Positions 7,234-15,810 are shown, counted from the stretch's first letter. The stretch is DNA of 33,543 nucleotides from Halorubrum persicum (GCF_002727125.1 NZ_NHOA01000110.1:6622-40164), one strand, 5' to 3'. Translations and numbers: made by a program. The notes: a model not told the origin generated them from the letters alone.

Positions 7234-8451
7234 CTAGCGGATGACGTCGAGTCCGTTGTTCTTCTCGGTCGGCTCGCTGCCGCCGTCGGACTCCCACGCG
7301 CCCTGCTCGGTGCCGCCCGAGGCCGCGGCGGTACCGGCAGTGCCGTTCGCCTCGGCCGCCCGCGAACGCGAGTCGCCGAGGTCGTCGCTGTTCACCGCGG
7401 CGCGGGACTTGTCCGCCTGCTTCTGGGTCGACGGACCGAGCACCTGTGCGCTCTGGACGCCCGTCATAATCGCCATGACGCGGACCTTCCCCTTGTACTC
7501 GTCCTGGATGCGGGCGCCCCAGATCACGTTGGCGCTCGCCTCCAGCCGCTCGGTGATGTTGTTCGCGATGCCCTCGGCCTCTTTGAGCGTGAGGTCCGGA
7601 CCGCCCGTGATGTGGACGAGCCCGCCGCTCGCACCGCGGTAGTCGACGTCCAAGAGGGGATGGTTCATCGCGTCGTTGACCACCTCTTGGGTCTTGTTCT
7701 TGTCCTGGGTCTCGCCGACCAACATCACGGCCACGCCGCCCTGGTTCATGATGGTCGACATGTCGGCGTAGTCCAGGTTGATGAGGCTCGGCTGGGTGAT
7801 CGTTTCGGAGATCCCCTTGACCGTCTCCGCGATGATCTGGTCCATCACGGAGAACGCCTTCCCGATCGGCAGGTTCGGCACGTAGTCGAGCAGCCGGTTG
7901 TTGTCGAGGACGATGATCGAGTCGGCCTCGTTGCGGAGGTCCTCTAACCCCTCTTCCGCCTTCACCGTGCGGGCGCGCTCGACGTTGAACGGCGTCGAGA
8001 CCATCCCGACGACGATTGCGCCCTGCTCTTTCGCGATCTTCGAGACGACCGGCGCCGCGCCGGTCCCGGTGCCGCCGCCCATCCCGGCAGTGACGAAGAC
8101 GAGGTCGGCGTCGCCGAGCACCTCTTTGATCGTTCCCTGGGCCATCTCGGTGGCGCGCTCGCCCATCTTGGGGTCGCCGCCGGCGCCGAGCCCCTGCGTG
8201 AGCGACTTGCCCACGAGGATCTTGGTGTCGGCCTCGATCATCTTGAGGTGCTGTTTGTCCGTGTTGATGGCGACGGTGTCGGCGCCGTCGACGCCGATGT
8301 TGTACAGTCGGTTGACCGTGTTGTTGCCGGCGCCGCCGGCACCGACGATGACGATTCGGGGGTCCCCGAACTCGTCGTCGTCCATGTCGACGTCCATGTC
8401 GCGCTTCTCCGCTTCCGCGTTGTCAAGGGCGTCCTGAACGAGATCTTGCAT
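7234..8451 (-). CDS. ftsZ2: Cell division protein FtsZ2
   Basis: A 405-residue tubulin-superfamily GTPase. The N-terminal nucleotide site is at residues 36-44 (VGAGGAGNN), the tubulin signature GGGTGTG at 125-131, and the T7 catalytic loop NLDYAD at 225-230. The C-terminal region after about residue 340 is a variable acidic linker ending in NGLDVIR, a short conserved tail likely to bind division partners. The Phe-poor DGDPR-to-VIVGAG start and NGLDVIR end match FtsZ2 rather than FtsZ1 as I remember the Haloferax proteins. In haloarchaea FtsZ2 acts with FtsZ1 at mid-cell and is needed for constriction. I chose the ATG at 8451 (MQDLVQDAL), four bases after the cdrS stop. The longer frame from 8496 would overlap cdrS and adds residues unlike FtsZ. 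It is co-transcribed with cdrS. Confidence 0.97.
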   Translation of the reverse strand: MQDLVQDALDNAEAEKRDMDVDMDDDEFGDPRIVIVGAGGAGNNTVNRLYNIGVDGADTVAINTDKQHLKMIEADTKILVGKSLTQGLGAGGDPKMGERATEMAQGTIKEVLGDADLVFVTAGMGGGTGTGAAPVVSKIAKEQGAIVVGMVSTPFNVERARTVKAEEGLEDLRNEADSIIVLDNNRLLDYVPNLPIGKAFSVMDQIIAETVKGISETITQPSLINLDYADMSTIMNQGGVAVMLVGETQDKNKTQEVVNDAMNHPLLDVDYRGASGGLVHITGGPDLTLKEAEGIANNITERLEASANVIWGARIQDEYKGKVRVMAIMTGVQSAQVLGPSTQKQADKSRAAVNSDDLGDSRSRAAEANGTAGTAAASGGTEQGAWESDGGSEPTEKNNGLDVIR

Positions 8452-8455
8452 CAGT

Positions 8456-8635
8456 TTACACCTTCGCCCAGTTGCGGTTGCGGCCGCGCTCCTCACGCTC
8501 GCCGTCCTGTTCGTTCAACATGTCGCGGACGGCCGACCGGATCGCCTCGCTCCGGTTCGGGAACTCGCCCGTCTCGACCATCTGTTCGACCTCGTCGATC
8601 TGCTGTTTCGGGATTCGTAGTGTCACACGCTCCAT
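8456..8635 (-). CDS. cdrS: CdrS, short ribbon-helix-helix regulator of cell division
   Basis: A 59-residue ribbon-helix-helix protein: the beta strand [12 protein letters not shown] is followed by helix A ([11 protein letters not shown]) and helix B ([16 protein letters not shown]), then a charged tail. The size, fold and four-base gap to ftsZ2 match CdrS, which published work on Halobacterium and Haloferax describes as co-transcribed with ftsZ2 and needed for regulated cell division. The ATG at 8635 is chosen because the DNA-binding strand must be N-terminal; the longer reading from 8731 adds unrelated residues over the operator region. CdrS should bind DNA as a dimer through its strand. The inverted GTAAGAC repeats just upstream are reasonable candidate sites for it or for CdrL. 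Confidence 0.94.
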   Translation of the reverse strand: MERVTLRIPKQQIDEVEQMVETGEFPNRSEAIRSAVRDMLNEQDGEREERGRNRNWAKV

Positions 8636-8648
8636 TGGTATTCCCCCG

Positions 8649-8802
8649 GTAAGACGGCGACCACGCGACGCGTGTGTCTTACAGCGACGAATCGCCCGAC
8701 GACAGGGGGTCACCCCGTCCCGGACGGCCACTGTAAGACGACCGTCTTACGCAGTTGTAGTCACCGAGTCTACTATTATAAAACTACCGGTGGTTGTAAG
8801 AC
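8649..8802 (-). promoter_or_regulatory. cdrS-ftsZ2 control region with five GTAAGAC half-sites
   Basis: The heptamer GTAAGAC or its complement GTCTTAC occurs at 8649-8655, 8676-8682, 8733-8739, 8744-8750 and 8796-8802. The third and fourth form a tight inverted repeat with a four-base spacer (8733-8750). The first and second form a wider inverted repeat with a 20-base spacer. A minus-strand TATA box (TTTATAAT core, 8776-8783) predicts transcription start near 8750, so the tight repeat would sit on the start site and the 8796 copy just upstream of the TATA box. This predicts a 5' leader of about 115 bases, unusual in this otherwise leader-poor window. Ribbon-helix-helix proteins bind such repeated short half-sites. 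The repeats are seen; the binder is inferred. Confidence 0.7.
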
Positions 8803-8814
8803 AAAAAGTAAAAA
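8803..8814 (-). terminator. T-tract terminator after cdrL
   Basis: On the minus strand this reads as two T5 runs separated by two bases (8814-8810 and 8807-8803), 39-50 bases after the cdrL stop. It should separate the cdrL transcript from the cdrS promoter that begins immediately downstream. Confidence 0.55.
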
Positions 8815-8852
8815 CGGCCGATATCTGGCGTATACATGCGTATAGGCGGGAG

Positions 8853-9461
8853 TTAGCGATCTTTCAACACGTCGGCAGCGGGGGTTCGGCGTCCGCACCC
8901 GGGACAGAAGGCCCAGTCGGTCCGCAGCTCGTCACCGCACTCGCAGAACGCCCTGTGGGACTGCTTCTCGCCACAGTTCGGGCAGTAAACGTGGTCAGAC
9001 GGGACGTTTTCGCCACATCCGCCGCAGACATTTTCGCGTGTTTGCACGTCCGAATCGGCCGGCGTCTTACGCGTTTGCTCGTCGGCGTCTGCGGTCGCCT
9101 CACGTGTCACACTCGCGTCGTCCCCGTCGGCACCCGGAGCGTCGAGAGTGACGTTTACGTTGATGTCGCCGGCGTTTCCGGGCGTATACGCAGAGTGAGG
9201 CGCCGTCGAAGTCGCCGGCCGGTCGCCGAGCCGCTCGTCCAACGCGGCGTCGAGCCGATCGGCGATGAGGTCGTCGATCCGATCCGCCAGCGCGTCGTCG
9301 ACCGTCGCGTCCGACGCGGTCACGTCGCCGGCCTCGTCCCCGTCGATCGCCCCGTCGAGGTGGGTCCGGAGGGCCTCCCGCATCACCTCGCTTTTGGAGG
9401 CGTCACACGCTTCCAGCCGCTCGACGAGGTCGTCGTCGGCACGGAAGGTGATCTTGCTCAT
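8853..9461 (-). CDS. cdrL: CdrL, long ribbon-helix-helix regulator with double zinc ribbon
   Basis: A 202-residue protein in three parts. Residues 1 to about 45 form a ribbon-helix-helix DNA-binding domain (MSKITFRADDDLVERLEACD, then KSEVMREALRTHL). Residues about 46-145 are an acidic, probably flexible linker. Residues about 146-190 form two C-x2-C zinc ribbons: CGGCGENV...YCPNCGEK and FCECGDEL...FCPGCGRR. Its architecture and position directly upstream of cdrS match CdrL, reported in Halobacterium as a direct regulator of cdrS-ftsZ2. A minus-strand TATA-like AAGATACTT at 9488-9496 lies 27-35 bases before the ATG, so the mRNA is probably leaderless. It is divergent from the coiled-coil/smc/scpA operon and shares a 170-base control region with it. 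Confidence 0.9.
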   Translation of the reverse strand: MSKITFRADDDLVERLEACDASKSEVMREALRTHLDGAIDGDEAGDVTASDATVDDALADRIDDLIADRLDAALDERLGDRPATSTAPHSAYTPGNAGDINVNVTLDAPGADGDDASVTREATADADEQTRKTPADSDVQTRENVCGGCGENVPSDHVYCPNCGEKQSHRAFCECGDELRTDWAFCPGCGRRTPAADVLKDR

Positions 9462-9631
9462 ACCGAATCGGTATCAACCCTCGCTACAAGTATCTTCTCC
9501 CCGTGTCTGACGGTCGACAGACACGTTTCACACTGCTGAAACGGATCCCCCGTCAGCGGTCGAGATCATGCGACACGAACACACATGTCTGACGCAGATT
9601 TATACGGCCCGCGTGGGCATACGTGTGTATA
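9462..9631. promoter_or_regulatory. Divergent control region between cdrL and the smc operon
   Basis: There are two adjacent 7-base inverted repeats: GTGTCTG at 9503-9509 with CAGACAC at 9518-9524, and CGTTTCA at 9524-9530 with TGAAACG at 9537-9543. TGTCTGACG occurs at 9504-9512 and again at 9586-9594, the second copy four bases before the plus-strand TATA (ATTTATAC, 9598-9605). This nonamer differs by one base from the TGTCTTAC-type sites upstream of cdrS. The cdrL TATA is at 9488-9496 on the minus strand. The layout suggests that one regulator could touch both promoters. Confidence 0.6.
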
Positions 9632-10066
9632 ATGAGTAACCGCGTGGAGGACCTCGAGCGGCAGGTTGCGGAGCTACAGGCGGCGGTCAACGGGCTCACC
9701 GAGGAGCTCGTCGAGATGAAAGAGCGTGTCCGACAGGTGGAAGACGCTCAGGAGGTGTCCGTTGCTGCCGACGCCGCCGAGTCGGCGGAGCCGGCGCGCG
9801 ACGAGCCGGCGGACGCGGACGACTCGGCGTCCGAGGCGACCGGCGGCGAGCGCCAGACCCACTCCGACGACCACGTCGAGGTCGTCGAGCGGACCGACGA
9901 CGGGTCCGGAGAGACCGAGGCCGCCGACGGCGAGGAGAGCGCCTCCGGAGACGACGTGATCGTCCCCGATCAGGAGGCGGCGACGCCCGACGCCGAGGCC
10001 GCCGAGGAGTCGGGCGCTGACGGAGAGGGCGACGAGGAGTCCGACAGCGACATCATCGTCGCGTAA
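9632..10066 (+). CDS. Small coiled-coil acidic protein upstream of smc
   Basis: A 144-residue protein. Residues 1 to about 38 form one heptad-patterned helix (MSNRVEDLERQVAELQAAVN, then LTEELVEMKERVRQVEDAQE), a short coiled coil resembling a leucine zipper. The remaining ~105 residues are a very acidic, low-complexity Ala/Glu/Asp tail ending SDSDIIVA. I recall similar unnamed haloarchaeal proteins in front of smc but cannot give a function. The ATG at 9632 is preferred to the one at 9623 because the TATA box at 9598-9605 places the start site around 9630, making a leaderless mRNA. It is 24 bases upstream of smc and likely heads that operon, so a role as an SMC accessory or adaptor is possible. 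Confidence 0.85.
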   Translation: MSNRVEDLERQVAELQAAVNGLTEELVEMKERVRQVEDAQEVSVAADAAESAEPARDEPADADDSASEATGGERQTHSDDHVEVVERTDDGSGETEAADGEESASGDDVIVPDQEAATPDAEAAEESGADGEGDEESDSDIIVA

Positions 10067-10090
10067 CCTGCGCTCACCCTCCCGCGACAC

Positions 10091-13000
10091 ATGCACATTA
10101 CAGAAGTGGTTTTAGACGGGTTCAAGAGCTTCGGACGAACGACGAGGATCCCCTTTTACGACGACTTCACGGTCGTCACTGGGCCGAACGGCTCCGGAAA
10201 GTCGAACATCATCGACGGGGTGCTCTTCGCACTCGGGCTGGCTCGCACCAGAGGGATCCGTGCGAAGAAGCTCACGGACCTGATCTACAACCCCGGTCAC
10301 GACGGCGGCGAGGGCGCGGACGGCCCGAACGAGGCGTCGGTGACGGTGGTGCTGTCCAACGAGGACGGGACCCTCGACCGCTCGCAGGTGGTCTCCGCGG
10401 CCGGGACGGAGAACGTCGGAGACGTCTCCGAGATCACGATCAAGCGACGCGTCAAAGAGACCGAGGACAACTACTACTCGTACTACTACCTCAACGGGCG
10501 GTCGGTGAACCTCTCCGACGTGCAGGACCTGCTCGCGGCCGCCGGGGTCACGCCCGAGGGGTACAACGTCGTGATGCAGGGCGACGTGACCGAGATCATC
10601 AACATGACCCCCTACCAGCGACGGGGGATCATCGACGAGATCGCGGGGGTCGCCGAGTTCGACGCGAAGAAGGAGGCCGCCTACGAGGAGCTGGAGACCG
10701 TCGAAGACCGGATCGGGGAGGCGGACCTCCGGATCGGAGAGAAGCAGGACCGGCTCGATCAGCTGGCCGACGAGCGCGAGACGGCCCTCCAGTATCAGGA
10801 GTACCGCGACGACCTCGACGAGTACCGCGGCTTCCTCAAGGCCTCCGAGCTGGAGGAGAAGCGCGAGACGCTCGCGGGCGTCGAAGCGGACATCGACGAC
10901 GCCGAGGCGGACCTCGAAGAGCTCCGCGTCGAGCTCGACGCCAGACAGGGGAAGCTCACGCGGCTGGAAGAGGACTTAGCCGATCTCAACCACGAGATCG
11001 AGACCAAAGGCGAGGACGAACAGATCGAGATCCGCTCGGAGATCGAGGAGGTGAAAGGCGAGATCTCGCGGTTGGAAGACCGGATCGAGACCGCCGAGGA
11101 GCGCGCCGCGGAGGCGGAGACCGAGCGCCGGGACGCCTTCGTCCAGATCGACCGCAAGGAGGAGACGATCGAGGAGCTCGACGACGAGATCCGCGAGGTG
11201 AAAGTCGAGAAGGCGTCGGTGAAATCCGAGATCGCCACGAAGCGGTCCGAGCTCGCGGACGTGGAGGCGGAGATCGAGGGCGCCGACACCGAGTTCGACG
11301 AGCTGAAGGCGGAGCTCGCGGAGAAGAAGGAGTCGGTCGAGTCGCTGCGCGAGGAGAAAAACGAGCTGCAACGCGAGAAGGACCGCCTGCTCGACGAGGC
11401 GCGCCGGCGCTCGAACGCGGTGAGCGAGGCGCGGACGGAGCTCGAGGAGGCCCGCGAGTCGCTCCCCGAACACAAAGCGCGGATCTCCGAGCTGCACAGC
11501 GAACTCGACAAGGCCCGGAAGAACGAGGAGACGATCGAGGACGCGGTCGCCGACCTGTTCGCCGACAAGGCGGAGCGGAGCGAGCGGCTGGAGGCGATCG
11601 AGGCGGACCTCCGCGAGAAGCAGAACGAGTACGCGAAGCTGGAGGCGGCCGCCGACCAGCGCGGCGACGCCTCGTGGCCGCGTGCGGTGACGGAGGTGAA
11701 GAACGGCGGGATCGACGGGGTCCACGGCGCGGTCGGCGAGCTCGGCTCGGTCGAGGCCGAGTACGCCGAGGCGTGCGAGACGGCCGCCGGCGGCCGGCTC
11801 GCGAACGTCGTCGTCGACGACGACGGAGTGGGGTCGACGTGTATCGACTACCTCAAGCGGCGCAACGCGGGTCGGGCGACGTTCCTCCCCATCACGGAGA
11901 TGGACGACCGAAGCCTCCCGCGCAAACCCTCGGTGCCGGGCGTCGTCGACTTCGCGCGTAACCTCGTGGAGTACGACAGCGAGTACGAGTCGATCTTCTC
12001 GTACGTGCTCGGCTCGACGCTGGTCGTCGAGGATATGGCGACCGCCCGCGACCTGATGGGCGACTACCGGATGGTGACGCTCGACGGGGACCTCGTCGAG
12101 AAGTCCGGGGCGATGACCGGCGGGTCGGGCGGCGGCTCCCGGTACGCCTTCACGAAGTCCGGCGGCGGGAAGCTCGAACGGCTCGCGAGCGAGATCGCGG
12201 AGCTGGAAGACGAGCGACAGGCGCTCCAGGCCGAGATCGACGAGCTCGAAGACGACATCGACGACGCCCGCGACCGGAAGGCCGACGCCGCGGAGCGCGT
12301 CCGGTCGTTGGAGGCCGACGTCGAGCGCGCCGAGGACGAACTGGCCGACGCCGAGGACCGAATCGACGAGCTCGAGGCGGAACTGGAGGAGCTGGAGGCG
12401 GAACGCGAGTCGGTCGACGCGGAGATGAGCGAGCTCGACGCCGACATCGACGAGCTGAACGCCGACATCGACGAGCTGAACGCCGACATCGACGACATCG
12501 AAACGGAGCTGGCGGACTCGAAGATCCCGGAGCTCTCGGAGCGCGCCGACGAGATCCGCGGCGAGATCGCGGACCTGGAAGACCGGATGGGCTCGCTCGA
12601 GGGGCGGCGCAACGAGCTCGAACTCGAGAGGGGGTACGCCGAGGACGCGGTCGACGACCTCCACGACACCGTCGAGACGGCGCAGAACCGGAAAGCCGAG
12701 GCCGAGGAGGCGATCGACGAGTACGAGGCCGAGATCGCGGAGCGAGAGGAGACGCTGGAGGCGAAACGCGAGGCGATCGCGGAGCTCGAAGAGGAGCTCA
12801 CGGAGCTGAAGGCCGACCGCGACGACCTCCGCGACGAGATCACCGAGGCGACCCGCGAGCGCGACGAGCAGCGGTCGCTCGTCTCGGAGGCGGAGTCGGA
12901 CTTGGAGGACCTGACCGATCGCCGCGACCGGCTGGAGTGGGAGATCGACGAGCTGGAGTCGCAGGTCGGCGACTACGACGCCGACGAGATCCCGGACCTC

Positions 13001-13672
13001 GACGAGGTGGAGGCGCGGATCGAGGAGCTGGAGGCGGAGATGGACGCGCTCGAGCCCGTCAACATGCTCGCGATCGACGAGTACGACGAGGTCCAGGAGG
13101 CGCTCGACACGCTGCAGGAGCGCCGGGACGTGCTCGTCGAGGAGCGCGACGCCATCGAGGAGCGCATCGAGGGGTACGAGGCCGAGAAGAAGCGGACGTT
13201 CATGGAGACGTTCGAGTCGATCAACGACCACTTCGAGGAGATCTTCGCGCGCCTCTCGGCCGGCAGCGGCGAGCTCCTCTTGGAGAACCCCGAAGACCCG
13301 TTCGAGGAGGGGTTGACGATGAAGGCCCAGCCCGCCGACAAGCCGGTCCAGCGGCTCGACGCGATGAGCGGCGGCGAGAAGTCGCTGACCGCGCTGTCGT
13401 TCATCTTCGCGATCCAGCGGCACAACCCCGCGCCGTTCTACGCGCTCGACGAGATCGACGCGTTCCTCGACGCGGTCAACGCCGAGCGCGTCGGCGAGAT
13501 GATCGAGGAGCTGGCCGATGACGCCCAGTTCGTCGTCGTCGGGCACCGGTCGGCGCTGCTGGAGCGCTCCGACCGCGCCATCGGCGTCACGATGCAGGGC
13601 GACAACCTCTCGGCGGTGACGGGGATGCAGTTCGGCGACGACGGCGAGGAGGAGGTGACCGCGGATGACTGA
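10091..13672 (+). CDS. smc: Chromosome segregation ATPase SMC
   Basis: A 1193-residue full-length SMC. The head N-half has Walker A at residues 31-39 (GPNGSGKSN). A coiled coil follows to about residue 510. The hinge spans about 520-680 and includes a glycine-rich GGSGGGSRYAF segment. A returning coiled coil leads to a head C-half with the ABC signature MSGGEKSLTALSF near residue 1093 and Walker B YALDEIDAFLD near 1117. The motif set and length mark a true SMC rather than Rad50 or a halophilic SMC-like Sph protein. It should form dimers that compact and organise the chromosome with the kleisin ScpA, whose gene overlaps the smc end by eight bases. Within the second arm, three 21-base units at 12431-12493 encode a repeated ELxADID heptad. 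Confidence 0.97.
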   Translation: MHITEVVLDGFKSFGRTTRIPFYDDFTVVTGPNGSGKSNIIDGVLFALGLARTRGIRAKKLTDLIYNPGHDGGEGADGPNEASVTVVLSNEDGTLDRSQVVSAAGTENVGDVSEITIKRRVKETEDNYYSYYYLNGRSVNLSDVQDLLAAAGVTPEGYNVVMQGDVTEIINMTPYQRRGIIDEIAGVAEFDAKKEAAYEELETVEDRIGEADLRIGEKQDRLDQLADERETALQYQEYRDDLDEYRGFLKASELEEKRETLAGVEADIDDAEADLEELRVELDARQGKLTRLEEDLADLNHEIETKGEDEQIEIRSEIEEVKGEISRLEDRIETAEERAAEAETERRDAFVQIDRKEETIEELDDEIREVKVEKASVKSEIATKRSELADVEAEIEGADTEFDELKAELAEKKESVESLREEKNELQREKDRLLDEARRRSNAVSEARTELEEARESLPEHKARISELHSELDKARKNEETIEDAVADLFADKAERSERLEAIEADLREKQNEYAKLEAAADQRGDASWPRAVTEVKNGGIDGVHGAVGELGSVEAEYAEACETAAGGRLANVVVDDDGVGSTCIDYLKRRNAGRATFLPITEMDDRSLPRKPSVPGVVDFARNLVEYDSEYESIFSYVLGSTLVVEDMATARDLMGDYRMVTLDGDLVEKSGAMTGGSGGGSRYAFTKSGGGKLERLASEIAELEDERQALQAEIDELEDDIDDARDRKADAAERVRSLEADVERAEDELADAEDRIDELEAELEELEAERESVDAEMSELDADIDELNADIDELNADIDDIETELADSKIPELSERADEIRGEIADLEDRMGSLEGRRNELELERGYAEDAVDDLHDTVETAQNRKAEAEEAIDEYEAEIAEREETLEAKREAIAELEEELTELKADRDDLRDEITEATRERDEQRSLVSEAESDLEDLTDRRDRLEWEIDELESQVGDYDADEIPDLDEVEARIEELEAEMDALEPVNMLAIDEYDEVQEALDTLQERRDVLVEERDAIEERIEGYEAEKKRTFMETFESINDHFEEIFARLSAGSGELLLENPEDPFEEGLTMKAQPADKPVQRLDAMSGGEKSLTALSFIFAIQRHNPAPFYALDEIDAFLDAVNAERVGEMIEELADDAQFVVVGHRSALLERSDRAIGVTMQGDNLSAVTGMQFGDDGEEEVTADD
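12431..12493 (+). repeat. Three tandem 21-bp units in the smc coiled coil
   Basis: The units are 12431-12451, 12452-12472 and 12473-12493. The second and third are identical and the first differs at three positions (CGA versus GAA inside the unit). Each encodes one seven-residue period (ELDADID or ELNADID), so any copy-number change keeps the heptad phase and lengthens the arm by one turn pair. The near identity at DNA level points to recent duplication. Confidence 0.85.
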
Positions 13673-14612
13673 GGAGTCGGCGGGCGGCGTTCCGGACCTC
13701 GACCTGACGAGCGATCGGGACGGCGGACCGCGGGACGGAGCGGCGTTCGGCGAGGTCGTCGAGGAGACCGACGAGCGGACGAGCACGGGCGACGGAGACG
13801 CCGGAGACGGAGACGAAGAGACGGTGGAGCCCGTCGAGCTCCTCGTCCAACTCGCCGAGGAGGGCGAGATCGAGCCGTGGGACATCGACATCGTACAGGT
13901 GACCGACGCGTTCCTGGAGCGGCTCGACGAGACGGACCTCCGGACGACCGGACGGGCGCTCTTCTACGCCAGCGTCCTGCTCCGGATGAAAAGCGACGGG
14001 ATGCTGGCCGACGACGACGGGGACGACGAGGAGCCCGAGCCGGAGCCGTGGGAGGTCGCGATGGAGGGTGGCGCGGCGGACCCCGCCGACGGCGACATCG
14101 ATCCGATCGACAAGCTCGAGGCGGAGATGGACCGCCGGCTCGAACGGAAGAACACCCGCGGCTCTCCCGAGACGCTCGACGAGCTGGTCCGGGAGCTCCG
14201 CGAGGCCGAGCGCGGCTCGTGGTGGAAGGACTCCCGCGAGTACGACACCTCGGAGTCGCCGCACGGCCACGCCCGCGGCACCCAGACGCTCGATTACCAC
14301 GCCGGCGACGAGTTCCGGCAGGACGGGGAGCCGACCGCCGGCGAGGCGACCGACCGCACCCACGACGAGGACATCGAGGAGGTGATCGTGGAGATCGACA
14401 ACGCCCTCCGGACCCACTTCGACCACGGGCGCACGGAGGTGTTGTTCGCCGAGATCGAGACCGCCGGCGGCCGCCCCTTCATGACGTACCTCGCGCTGCT
14501 GTTCATGGCCCATCGCGGCTCCGTGCGACTCCAGCAGGACGACCTGTTCGGCGACCTCTGGGTGAAAGACCCGGCAGCGATGACCGGGGAGTCAGAAGCG
14601 ATCGCGGACTGA
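13665..14612 (+). CDS. scpA: Segregation and condensation protein A (kleisin)
   Basis: A 315-residue kleisin. After an acidic, poorly conserved N-terminus of about 50 residues comes the ScpA core VELLVQLAEEGEIEPWDIDI, then VTDAFLERLDETDLRTTGRALFYASVLLRMKSD, which contacts the SMC neck. The middle is acidic and variable. The C-terminal winged helix (VLFAEIETAGGRPFMTYLALLFMAHRG, with LQQDDLFGDLWV) would bind the partner SMC head. It begins eight bases inside the smc frame, so translation is coupled. No ScpB is encoded in this window. It converges with the salactin gene with 19 bases between stops and no obvious terminator hairpin. Confidence 0.93.
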   Translation: MTEESAGGVPDLDLTSDRDGGPRDGAAFGEVVEETDERTSTGDGDAGDGDEETVEPVELLVQLAEEGEIEPWDIDIVQVTDAFLERLDETDLRTTGRALFYASVLLRMKSDGMLADDDGDDEEPEPEPWEVAMEGGAADPADGDIDPIDKLEAEMDRRLERKNTRGSPETLDELVRELREAERGSWWKDSREYDTSESPHGHARGTQTLDYHAGDEFRQDGEPTAGEATDRTHDEDIEEVIVEIDNALRTHFDHGRTEVLFAEIETAGGRPFMTYLALLFMAHRGSVRLQQDDLFGDLWVKDPAAMTGESEAIAD

Positions 14613-14631
14613 TAGCTCGGTTGAGTCGAGG

Positions 14632-15663
14632 TCAGTCCTCGGCGTCCGGCGCGGCGGTTTCGGTCTCGGTGCTGGCGTCCTTGTCTTCCTCCTCGGAGCG
14701 CGCCGCGACGAGTGCGCCGCTTGCGACGCTGTACATCGGCTCGTCCGGCGAGCGGACGCCGCTGATCGAGAACGGCATGTTCGCGTCCTTGAGGTGGTCG
14801 GCGAACAGATCCTCGAATCCGCTGGGGCTGGAGGTGCCGCCGGTGACGACGACCGGCACGTCGAGTCCCTCTTCGACGTCTTCCTCGTCGACCTCTCTGC
14901 TGATGTTCTCGATGACGTAGTCGAGCAGGTTCTCGTAGTAGATGGCGAGCGCGCCCTCGACGCCGCCGACGTCGGTCCGGAAGTCCAGCTCGAAGTCGTC
15001 CTCTTTGATGCTCGTCACCTTGTCGACCGGCGTCCCGGTCGCCTGGGCGGTCTGTTCGTCAACCCAATCGCCCCCGCGGGCGATGGAGAACTTCATCACC
15101 GGCACCGCGTAGTAGGCCAGACAGACGTTCGTCATCCCGGCGCCGAAGCTGATACCGAGGCCGGTGAAGTTCTCGTCGGCGAGCTCGGAGTAGATGACGG
15201 CCATGCCCTCGTTGATCGGCTCGGGGTCGTATCCCATCTCACCGAGCATCGACTCGAGGGTCTTCTCGTGGTACAGCGTCGACAGATCCGAGTCGATCGG
15301 GTCGGCGGGACTCGAGTAGTACAGCCGTTCGTCCGGCCGCGATGGCTCTCCGACGACCTGCTCTGTGATGAGCTTGATCATCGGGATCGCCGACGACTCG
15401 TTGCTGGAGAGGATGCCGTGCTGCATCGGCCGGCGTGTTTCCTCGTTGAATATGTTCGCAAAGTTAAGCGCATCGTCGCCGACGACGTACACCTCGTCGT
15501 CCTTTCGAATGTGAAGGACGTTGCTCCGTGAGAGCATCTGCTCGGCCATATCACTATACTCGATCTCGACGAATGAGTTGCGCTGTTGGACGAAAACGGT
15601 TTCGGCACCCTCCTGCCGCGCGGAGAGGATGTTCATCGTTCCGACGTCAAGCCCCTTGGCCAT
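14632..15663 (-). CDS. Salactin-like actin homologue
   Basis: A 343-residue actin/Hsp70-fold protein. Phosphate-1 loop LDVGTMN is at residues 5-11. Phosphate-2 loop [16 protein letters not shown] comes mid-protein, followed by [15 protein letters not shown], an MreB/ParM-like region. The adenosine motif [16 protein letters not shown] is near residue 285, and a short Glu/Asp/Ser/Thr tail follows. The N-terminal [19 protein letters not shown] and its haloarchaeal context match salactin, described in Halobacterium as a dynamically unstable actin filament at cell poles with a proposed role in DNA segregation. A minus-strand TATA (CTTATGT, 15686-15692) with a purine-rich BRE (CGAAAG) lies 23-29 bases before the ATG, so the transcript should be leaderless. 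Convergence on scpA places two DNA-partitioning systems side by side. Confidence 0.88.
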   Translation of the reverse strand: MAKGLDVGTMNILSARQEGAETVFVQQRNSFVEIEYSDMAEQMLSRSNVLHIRKDDEVYVVGDDALNFANIFNEETRRPMQHGILSSNESSAIPMIKLITEQVVGEPSRPDERLYYSSPADPIDSDLSTLYHEKTLESMLGEMGYDPEPINEGMAVIYSELADENFTGLGISFGAGMTNVCLAYYAVPVMKFSIARGGDWVDEQTAQATGTPVDKVTSIKEDDFELDFRTDVGGVEGALAIYYENLLDYVIENISREVDEEDVEEGLDVPVVVTGGTSSPSGFEDLFADHLKDANMPFSISGVRSPDEPMYSVASGALVAARSEEEDKDASTETETAAPDAED

Positions 15664-15685
15664 ACTCGACGTTCATAACCAATCC

Positions 15686-15698
15686 ACATAAGCTTTCG
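15686..15698 (-). promoter_or_regulatory. BRE/TATA promoter of the salactin gene
   Basis: On the minus strand this reads CGAAAG followed by CTTATGT, 23-29 bases before the ATG at 15663. It is a clean haloarchaeal BRE plus TATA arrangement. The rest of 15664-15810 holds only a small perfect hairpin (CCGCCG-CTC-CGGCGG, 15768-15782) whose role is unclear. Confidence 0.6.
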
Positions 15699-15810
15699 TA
15701 GCAGCCGCATCGGTGGGGCGTTTTCACCGCTACAGCGGGGAGCTCTCTACGCCCGGACGGGAGAAGTCCGCCGCTCCGGCGGGCGCTCTGTACCGCCCCG
15801 GTCGACGGTC

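Noticed and set aside
8452-8496. Longer FtsZ2 start
   Set aside because: It overlaps cdrS and adds residues unlike FtsZ. The ATG at 8451 follows the cdrS stop by four bases.
9064-9070. Sixth GTCTTAC copy inside cdrL
   Set aside because: It lies in coding sequence and fits ordinary codons, far from any promoter, so I do not count it as an operator site.
10976-13891. 971-codon open frame on the minus strand opposite smc
   Set aside because: It lies wholly antisense to the motif-complete smc and scpA and has a leucine/valine/arginine-rich composition typical of the complement of GC-rich coiled-coil genes. No family motif is visible.
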